This document shows positions 57,701 through 64,000 of a DNA stretch of 64,000 nucleotides, one piece after another. This DNA is from Lineus longissimus (Eukaryota > Nemertea > Pilidiophora > Heteronemertea > Lineidae). The stretch covers positions 9,183,501 to 9,247,500 of the forward strand of contig NC_088310.1 of assembly GCF_910592395.1 (NCBI RefSeq), in the 5' to 3' direction. The notes below the pieces were generated by a model. That model saw only the letters and a program-made list of their open reading frames with translations. It ran no database searches and was not told the origin of the DNA. Position numbers and translations under genes: made by a program. Numbering within the stretch: position 1 is the stretch's first letter; every line of letters begins with the position of its first letter.

Positions 57701-60700
57701 CAATATAACACACTTATTTAATTTTCCTTAACGGAATTTCATGAAAAATATGTCATTCTCACCATGGCAGTTTTTAACCGTTTAACTTCGTCTTCTTGTG
57801 TCCTATAGGATTCAAGTTCTTCTTGAACAGACTCCGCAACTTGTGGAAAAGGACTGCAAGAGAACGGTGTAAAGTTGTTACTTTTTCAATTTTCCCATTC
57901 TCTGGCTGTGGCATCATTGCCAAACATGTATGTATACAATCATGTACATGTACATGTACTGTTAGGTTTTTACCAATGTCAGTTCACATTTTACGACCTA
58001 GATGTCCATACCAACCATGTAATGGCTTTAGTAAATGAACTGGCCTTGAACCAATAATGTTTAGTGTTTTTTGGTATCTTTCAGGTGGATGTTGGGGTGA
58101 AAAGTCGTGATTTGGGTGCAAAATATCACTCAATAAAGTTGTTCTAAATCTTTCAAATGGCCCTACAGTTACAGTGGCTTGGTTTGGGAAAAGATAGACC
58201 AACACAAACTTCTTCAGACCAACCTCAAAAGTCTATCTCGGTAAATTTTTTTGAAAGTTTTGAAAGTTTTGTAAAATTGCGATGCTTGCAGTGAAAGAGT
58301 TAACTACAGCGGAACCTCCCTTAGCGGACACCTCTCTATTAAGGACACTAGTTTGGTTGTTTCCATTCAACTTGACCTCTCTGCTCAGGACACCTTGGAG
58401 TCTATTAAAGTGATACTATGATGTGATTTACAACTTTGCGGAAATACGTCCGTTTTTAATTGTTGATCACAAATGTAAAGCTCAAATTTTCCATTTTTGA
58501 TTAGATTTATTATAAAATCGCTGAATGTAAACCACTGCGACCGCGAAAATGTTCATGTTGTGACGTCATCAACGAAAACGGCATCGAAGCGAGCCGTCCG
58601 GGCGGGATTAAACCATCAATTTCTAGAAAATGTGCATTTCGATTCGAAAACCTTACCGATTTATGAGAAAGTGATGTAGTCATTTGTCAAAAACAGCTAA
58701 AACATTATATGGTGACATTTGACACGAGTTACCCTTTAAGGACAACACGTGTCAGAACCGAGGGTGTCCTTAATAGAGAGGTTCTACTGTAGTTAATAAT
58801 GAATATTGACCCCCATCAGACACTTACTTGCCCTTCTGTGTCATCCAAAACCGATCACTCGTACTCAGATCATATTGTTTCTTCTTCTTCTTCGGTCTTG
58901 CCGCACCTCCAGCTGACTTAGAATCTGTACACTCCTCGATTTCAACACGGTTTAGTTTCAAATCCTGCAATGCAAATTAAACACAATGCATTTTTTCATA
59001 GGTATATAGAACGAGTTTAATTAAGATCCCTCATCACAGCCAAAAAAAGCCATCAACTGACGATACAAGGGCAATTTTTCAGAGAATTCATAATGGAATG
59101 CGATCAAACGACGTCATTTCCGATCTGGGATTGTTAATTTTAACCAGACATACAATCAGCATACGACAAGACAAAATGAAGGCACAACAGTTTTGCACAA
59201 AAAATTAGGTACTCTTGAACTCGAACTTTCCTTACCAAAACATCGTGGACTAGAGCTTGGTAGGTCCAAGTATGATGAAAAGGCGTGGCCAAGTCTATGT
59301 TTCTATCTAATATCACAAGTAATGGTCTTTGAAACCTAAAAATTAAAACAGAAAACATTACAACATCACTGCAGTCAGTCACTATTAAGGTATCTATTAT
59401 TCATTCAATAACAAGGTTCTATATGTTCTGGAATATGATCATTGTCACCTTTTATCATAGAACCAGACTAATTGGTCCATTGCTGACTTGTCTTCACCTC
59501 ATCTTACTTACATACCCAGACTCAAACTTTAAAATGTTTTGAACACTCAGAGGTCATAGCTTTCAAAAAGCAAACTGTGGGGCCTAATCTGTTGTGTTCT
59601 GCTTTTCTCAAGTCATTCTTGCAAGTGCTGGTTTAGCATTTGAAGGTGCAGTTCTGCTTACCGGGGCCTGCTACCTCTCTTTGAATTCAATCCCTCACAT
59701 TTTTTACAACTATGACGCAATCATGTTCAAATATGCAAATGTTTTAAAATTTTAGACTGCCCTAACTGCCAGAAGACAGAATTATCCAAAACACATTACT
59801 ATAAATACTTACGAAAACTGTCCGGACTGAATGCTGTCAGTCGTGAAAAGACTGTTTCTGGCATCTCGCAAGTTCTCTCGTAATTTCTTGTCGAGTTTTT
59901 CTGCCACCATTTCAGCAGCATTGCCTTTGGGGCATCTGATGATGGGAATTGTACCAATGGTCACAAACACCGAGAACAGACTATCAACGATCGTATCCAT
60001 CATGGCTTCGATTTCGGTGTCTTTAACATCTCCCTTGTTTATTGCTGAAAACATGGAAACAATAACATTGACAATCACCAGATATAAAAGTAAAGTAAAA
60101 TTTGTTTATAAAAGTGTCACCCCAAATGAAAGGGCCAGCCAGCTTTGGCTCATGAGACACTCTTTACTTCCACACTCCTATCTCTAATGCCAGGCGCCTG
60201 GTGAGAAGGCAGTTTGTACCCTATATTTAACTAGCTGGTGGCTAACCAACCGGCCGCATCGAAAAGAGGTTACCAGCGGGCCTCGAACCTTCGACCTTAT
60301 GGTACAGAGGCGGACGCCTTAACCACTAGGCCATCGATATATTTCAACATTAACTAAAACAACTGTGACTGCCAGCATTTATGCTAGAATCCTGATCTCT
60401 TCACAATTGAAAATGTTATTTTCCATAAAATAACGGGAGGGGCAATTTATTAAAAGGGTGCTGCACCATTCCTGTCCTGCCTTTTCAAATTTCTAGCTGA
60501 AATACTATCACAGGTATGTAAAATGCATTAGGGTTTAAACTTTCTTCTTCAAGGTCATGGAGAAGGAATACTTACAGTAATATGATATGCTATCACTATT
60601 CTGATGACGAAGTACAAACATATCATCTTCAAGACTTATGAAGTTCAAGTATTGGTCAAAAACCTGAAATAATACAGAATTTGGATATTTGAAACAGGAT

Positions 60701-63230
60701 GCAGCCTTCACCCAAAGTGTATATCATTACTGTGTAATAAGTGCGTTGTCTCTCGAGTTTTATAATGTATCAATTGGAGGTAGCCACCTTACCAGGTCAT
60801 CCTGTTCAAAGTGTCTCCTTGTACCTCGCTCAAAATCAAGCAGTTTCTCTGTGGCTGCCCCTTATCTCTGGAATCGACTCCCCAAAGCAATTACATCTGC
60901 TGAGACCCTCACCCAATTCAAATCCCTTCTTAAAACACACTTGTTCAATCTTCACTTCAAAAAATAGAGGAGGTAGCGCTTTGAGCAGGGTGACCTGGAA
61001 AGGCGCTTTACAAATTCTACATTTATTATTATTTATATAATAAGCTCAGAGATCTTTTTAACCTATACAGGATTGATTATTACTCCAATTTCGTGAGCGT
61101 TTCAAAATCTGAAAACTCTATGACTAACAATTCTTAGTTCTTTCACGCAAACCCCTTAAAATACCAGATCTTGTGCAAAAGGAATTCTGGAATTAAATGT
61201 TTAAAGTAGCCAATAACCAACAATGCCAAAGCAATAAACTAAACAAAGATTTCGATTCCTCCCGAACATATCAAATAAGAACCTGCCTTCGATATCATGG
61301 AGACTGAATTTGACTGTATGGATGTGTTAGCGATGTCTTCTAATCTCTGCCTGGAGATTGCTGAGATGAAGTTGAAGAAATAGGATTCGTACATCTGATT
61401 CTGCACATCCTGAAATATAATATGGACATGCAGAGGTGTATTAACACAGAGGAGGGATTTGGGTTAGGCCGGGTGAAAATATTATTTGAAATATATGTTT
61501 TGGGAAAAAAATTAGCCAACTAGCCAACTGCATGATGCTTGCGAAAGTTCCACATCGCTGCCATCAAAACAAGGCACAGTGGGTGCATAGCATATTCTGC
61601 GCTGTAAACTGTGGTTCATTGTATCAAGGTATTCGAGAATTGTCCACTGCAATGGGCTGTATTTCCTAAACAAGCAACTTACCCTACAAATCCTCTGCAC
61701 ATTGTCCTCGGTAGGCATAACAAAGTACACAGCTGGCACATCTGGAATAGCCTCTCGGTCTGTATGGAGCAAACTGAAAAAATGTGGCACAGATAATACT
61801 CTTTTCATTCATTGTATCAACTACATGTAACAATAGAGACAGACAATAAAATGTTCAACACAATGCAGTCAACTATCAAATTCAAAGCGTACAATCTACT
61901 GTACATAGCTGCCAACTGTCTAACACTGTCTAGCAAAGTTGGGGACCAATGACCCCCCCCCCTCCCCCCCGAATCTGATAAAGACAAGAAGATTTCACAA
62001 CTGAAATATATCTAAATAACCGCAAATATTCAACATCATTTCATATTGATTAGTAATACCATAATATGGTATTATTTACGTCATTGAATTTGAAACTTAT
62101 TTATTACTTACTTCATTGTAGATTTTAACTCGTGCATTTGTGTAATGACTTGGAATTTGAACTCAGCAATGACTTGGATTATGAACTCACAGATGCAAGT
62201 AATGACTTAGATTTTGAACTCACAGATGCAATGTGACACCCAAATCTCTGAGCTCCCTGACGGACATCAAGGGAGAGATGATGTCTTGGCCATAGCGATC
62301 GTAAACAAGAACTTTCCATTGTGGCTCAGTTGAAGAAGTCTTCGACTGGGCCGTGTTAAAATTCAGCATCCGCCGCAGGGCAGCTGAAAAAAGGGAATGA
62401 ATTTTATTGGAAACAAACTTATCTCAGAGCAATGATTATAAAACTGGTCACCCCAGTATGGTATGTCATGTTTGAATCTTCTGACTTTATATAGTGAAAA
62501 TGGTTATTCCAACTGCCAAGAGGGGAATCTCAAATCTTGGCTTATGATTTTTGGACTAGGTAAAAGTTGAAGTTCATTTGATATATATTTTTTAGCAAAA
62601 AATCAGCCCCTGTCCAGACCTGCCAAAAAACTGTCAAAGTAGGCCTTCCAGTACTCCAGAGAAATTTTTGCTTAATTTGCAAATCTCTATCTAACCTGGA
62701 CACTGTTGAAGACAACCCCAATTTTGAACTAATCGGCCCAATAGTTTACGGACAGAGGCCAATAGGCATAGGGCAGTGACAAGACATTTAGGCCTATTTG
62801 TCGAATGAAGCCCAGACTGAGCAGAGTTATTTTGACAGTCGCAGTGCGGTGACGCAACCAAAAGCCAGTCTCGGCTGGCCTTTGAAAAGGAGTAAACTGT
62901 ACTGATGTGTCGCACGGTTGCTAATAAAAATAAAAGTTTAGAATTTTGCCATTTCCTGTGCTAGTATCGAGGTTCTTGGACCGGTGGGTATGTACAGCAT
63001 TTTGTACACAGATAATGTACAAGGGTAAGGAAACTAGAGAAATGGGTTTGAAAAAGGCTCAATTACGGGTTAGAACAAGGAATTTTCAGCATAAAAGTAT
63101 ATATTTCTAGAAATCATGAAACGTGCCAATTCTGAAAAAAATGGGTTTTAGTCGATTATTTGACGGACAAACTCAAAATAGACGGAAATATTGCTGTACC
63201 AGTTTGCTTTTCTCGAATGGTAGCTGCCAT
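51744..63230 (-). CDS. SCFD1: Sec1 family domain-containing protein 1 (Sly1), 18 exons, complete
   Basis: Coding exons on -: 63230-63200, 62383-62224, 61773-61683, 61409-61287, 60663-60576, 60044-59813, 59335-59236, 58964-58828, 57853-57763, 57533-57378, 56898-56839, 56559-56523, 56326-56259, 54639-54560, 54187-54125, 53754-53572, 52893-52791 and 51854-51744. Every junction keeps frame and the sum is 1914 bases, 637 residues, close to the roughly 640 of animal SCFD1. Diagnostic stretches: [91 protein letters not shown] and [16 protein letters not shown]. Sly1 is the SM protein that clasps syntaxin-5 and syntaxin-18 SNARE complexes for ER-Golgi traffic. A lysine run ([10 protein letters not shown]) and LLEKKRLID are as in other animals. 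One intron (61286) has a GC donor and the first has a weak GTACAG donor. The gene is head to head with ZW10. The introns hold many repeats. Confidence 0.96.
52160..52385. repeat. Dispersed intronic repeat with CRE-, GC-box- and octamer-like motifs, copy 1
   Basis: Core TGACGTCA (52232), then GGGGCGGAGCTTATGCTAAT, and further on ATAAAAAC, CATCAAAAT and TTTCGAAA. It matches 55790-55980 in the same orientation and lies in the last SCFD1 intron. It is probably a transposon fragment; that it carries promoter-like motifs is seen, that they work is not. Confidence 0.6.
54252..54356. mobile_element. MITE copy 4 (truncated), SCFD1 intron
   Basis: Begins TACAGTAGAACCTCTCCATT, with TTAAGGACACCCTC and TCCTTAATAGAGAGGTGTCC, and breaks off after AATGGAAACAACCAG, about half way through the full element. 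It lies between SCFD1 exons 14 and 15. Confidence 0.75.
54958..55153. mobile_element. Long-hairpin element in a SCFD1 intron
   Basis: The left arm (GGGTGAGGTAAAGTCTTGGG, then GAAAGTGTTGGGGAAAGTGT) is the inverse of the right arm (ACACTTTCTCCAACACTTTG, then ACTTGATGTTACCC). Arms of about 54 bases enclose about 85 bases. This is MITE-like. The open frame across it on - simply reads both arms. Confidence 0.7.
55560..55980. repeat. Dispersed intronic repeat, copies 2 and 3
   Basis: Copy 2 at about 55790-55980 has TGACGTCA (55796), GGGGCGGAGCTTATGCTAAT and AGCATAAAAGCGTC...CATCAAAAT...TTTTGAAAA. A third, partial copy at about 55660-55730 keeps only the second half (TCATAAAAACGCATC...TTTTGAAAAATCG). 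A short hairpin of the type CTCCAGCTCCC...GGGAGGAGCTGGAG sits just before it (55635-55665). All are in the SCFD1 intron between exons 13 and 14. Confidence 0.6.
57026..57195 (-). mobile_element. tRNA-derived SINE, SCFD1 intron
   Basis: On - the sequence runs GGTGGAGTGGCTGGGGTCTC (A-box region) and CTTGGTTCGATCCCCACTG (B box, near-perfect GGTTCGATCCC), followed by about 100 bases of body. Stem pairing is not good enough for a working tRNA. It has the same transcription direction as SCFD1. Confidence 0.6.
58304..58792. mobile_element. MITE copy 5, split by a second insertion, SCFD1 intron
   Basis: The left end CTACAGCGGAACCTCCCTTA and right end AGAGAGGTTCTACTGTAG belong to the same family as 2832 and 38190, with TA at both edges. 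The interior is interrupted at 58405 by 327 bases of unrelated DNA. Without them the sequence reads on as in the copy at 38190 (ATTAAGGACA). Confidence 0.8.
58409..58735. mobile_element. Insertion with TTAA duplication (piggyBac-like MITE) nested in MITE copy 5
   Basis: Flanked by TTAA at 58405-58408 and 58736-58739. Ends are AGTGATAC... and ...GTTACCCT, which form a short imperfect inverted repeat. The intact host sequence in other copies has a single TTAA at this place. TTAA duplication is the hallmark of piggyBac transposons; class assignment is inference because no transposase is present. Confidence 0.65.
60100..60348 (-). mobile_element. tRNA-derived SINE, about 250 bp, SCFD1 intron
   Basis: On - the head reads GATGGCCTAGTGGTTAAGGC (A box) and GTCGAAGGTTCGAGGCCCGC (exact B box GGTTCGAGGCC). 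The body continues through CCGGTTGGTTAGCCACC to AGAGTGTCTCATGAGCC. T-stem pairing is broken, so it is not a tRNA gene. Inserted between SCFD1 exons 5 and 6. Confidence 0.7.
60740..61040 (+). mobile_element. LINE 3' end (CR1/L2-like), fragment 2, antisense in a SCFD1 intron
   Basis: A + frame reads [20 protein letters not shown], then [20 protein letters not shown] and a stop, the classic C-terminus of CR1/L2-type LINE ORF2. It is followed by GCGCTTTACAAATTCTAC and a TTATTATTATTTAT tail. Only the last 300 bases are present, as expected of 5'-truncated LINE copies. It is opposite in direction to SCFD1. Confidence 0.8.
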
Positions 63231-63533
63231 GTTGGCATTGAGTGGCGCATGCGCAAGAGACGTGGCACTGTCAAAACGAGGCTACCCACTTTGGCGGAGT
63301 TTCCGAATTTTTTCAATGCAAACACCTAAAAGTCCCCGAAAGTAACGCAGCAACCCATAAATAGCAGTATAGAAATTAGCAGAATGTGTTGAGCATCTAC
63401 CCATACCGTAAAATAGTATATCAGTACCTTCAATGTTGTGAAATAATCGCCTGAAGTGAAAGTGAACTATATCAGAACCTGTGACCTTGACCTTCAGTCA
63501 GGCAGAAAGACAGAAACTGACATAGTGCAAAAT
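63231..63533. promoter_or_regulatory. 303-bp divergent promoter region of SCFD1 and ZW10
   Basis: The start codons of two outward-facing genes are 303 bases apart, so both 5' UTRs and promoters must fit here. I see no TATA box. A GCGCATGCGCA-type palindrome (TGGCGCATGCGCAAGAG, 63243-63259) resembles the NRF1 motif (GCGCATGCGC) common in bidirectional housekeeping promoters. That match is seen in the sequence; function is inferred. Confidence 0.7.
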
Positions 63534-64000
63534 ATGGCAGAAGTTGGGCCATTTGTGCAGGCTGTCCTTGCTGCAGCAGGTATGTTCTCGTTCGATATCA
63601 CAGAGCATAATAAAATCTTGTCTCGGGAAGGCTAGTCGTAGCCGCATAATAAATCAATAAGACGATAGTTGCAATAGCGACTAGCGTGTCTAACTTTTCA
63701 AAGAAGTTTGTTTGGGCGCTGACCAGTGCAGTGGAGTTGTGCGTTTCACCAGGAACAGAGGGTCACATTGGCTTATGCCGTATTGCATTGTCCGAAGTCA
63801 TGATCTCAAGGACCTCTATCATTCAAAGCCAAAAAACCTCAACCACCAATCTTAAATTATTTGTTGCAGGAAAAAGTGAAAAAGAAGACATCTCTCAGAA
63901 GATGGGGAAACTGTCAAAAAAAATCGAGGATGTCAAATATGAGGTGTACCATGCCCTACATGATGAGTATGATGAATTCATCCCGAACTTGACGGCCACT
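63534..64000 (+). CDS. ZW10: ZW10 kinetochore / NRZ tether subunit, first two coding exons (partial)
   Basis: Exon 1 is 63534-63579 (MAEVGPFVQAVLAAA), donor GTATGT. Exon 2 starts at 63870 after TTGTTGCAG and is still open at the window end (GKSEKEDISQKMGKLSKKIE, then DVKYEVYHALHDEYDEFIPN). The join is phase 1. The pattern (FVxxVL, K-EDI-x-x-(R/K)I/M, then a coiled-coil (K/R)(K/R)(I/V)E(D/E)-K-EV and EFxPxL) matches the N-terminus of animal ZW10, about 54 residues of roughly 780. ZW10 works in the RZZ complex at kinetochores and in the NRZ (NAG-RINT1-ZW10) tether that receives Golgi-derived vesicles at the ER with syntaxin-18. It faces away from SCFD1 across a 303-bp shared promoter. Identification rests on a short stretch but the alignment is good. 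Confidence 0.85.

Noticed and set aside
60689-60967. 92-codon frame as a host gene inside SCFD1
   Set aside because: The sequence is the C-terminal end of a CR1/L2-like LINE protein followed by a simple-repeat tail.

Overview
The window is animal nuclear DNA. Coding sequence is split by GT-AG introns, intergenic DNA is AT-rich, and small transposons, tRNA-derived SINEs, LINE 3' ends and tandem arrays are frequent. The gene content (a secreted ependymin-related protein, PAN/apple-domain protein, orphan class-A GPCR, TRPV-like channels, C2H2 zinc-finger paralogues, SCFD1/Sly1, ZW10) and the frequent ACATGTA palindromes fit a marine invertebrate, probably lophotrochozoan. That placement is inference and no species can be named from the sequence.

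Layout. 1-12.9 kb is almost gene-free: one possible terminal exon near 5.2 kb, copies of two inverted-repeat elements, and two tandem arrays (116-bp and 59-bp units). 12.9-16.0 kb holds a six-exon ependymin-related gene on +. 17.1-22.8 kb holds two intronless TRPV-like channel genes arranged head to head. 25.3-26.2 kb is a decayed LINE. 26.4-27.8 kb is an eight-TM protein with PY motifs and an internal duplication. 29.7-30.7 kb has a LINE 3' end and a possible terminal exon of a membrane protein. 32.1-33.7 kb is a three-exon secreted two-PAN protein, and 34.9-35.9 kb an intronless GPCR. 37.0-43.8 kb holds two C2H2 zinc-finger paralogues, again head to head, with the same three-exon structure. 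44.0-50.9 kb is satellite-rich: 20-bp, 72-bp, 125-bp and 23-bp arrays and a very short SINE with a clean target-site duplication. 51.7-63.2 kb is a complete 18-exon SCFD1 (Sly1) gene on -, its introns full of repeats. The ZW10 gene begins 303 bp away on + and runs off the end of the window.

Three divergent gene pairs stand out. SCFD1/ZW10 is also functionally coherent: Sly1 acts on syntaxin-5 and syntaxin-18 SNAREs, and ZW10 belongs to the NRZ tether of the same Golgi-to-ER step. The other two pairs look like inverted gene duplications. The most unusual proteins are the TRPV-like pair, whose pore segment lacks the canonical glycine-rich TRPV filter. Exon joins were checked by hand for splice signals and reading phase; family assignments rest on recognised motifs, since no search was run.
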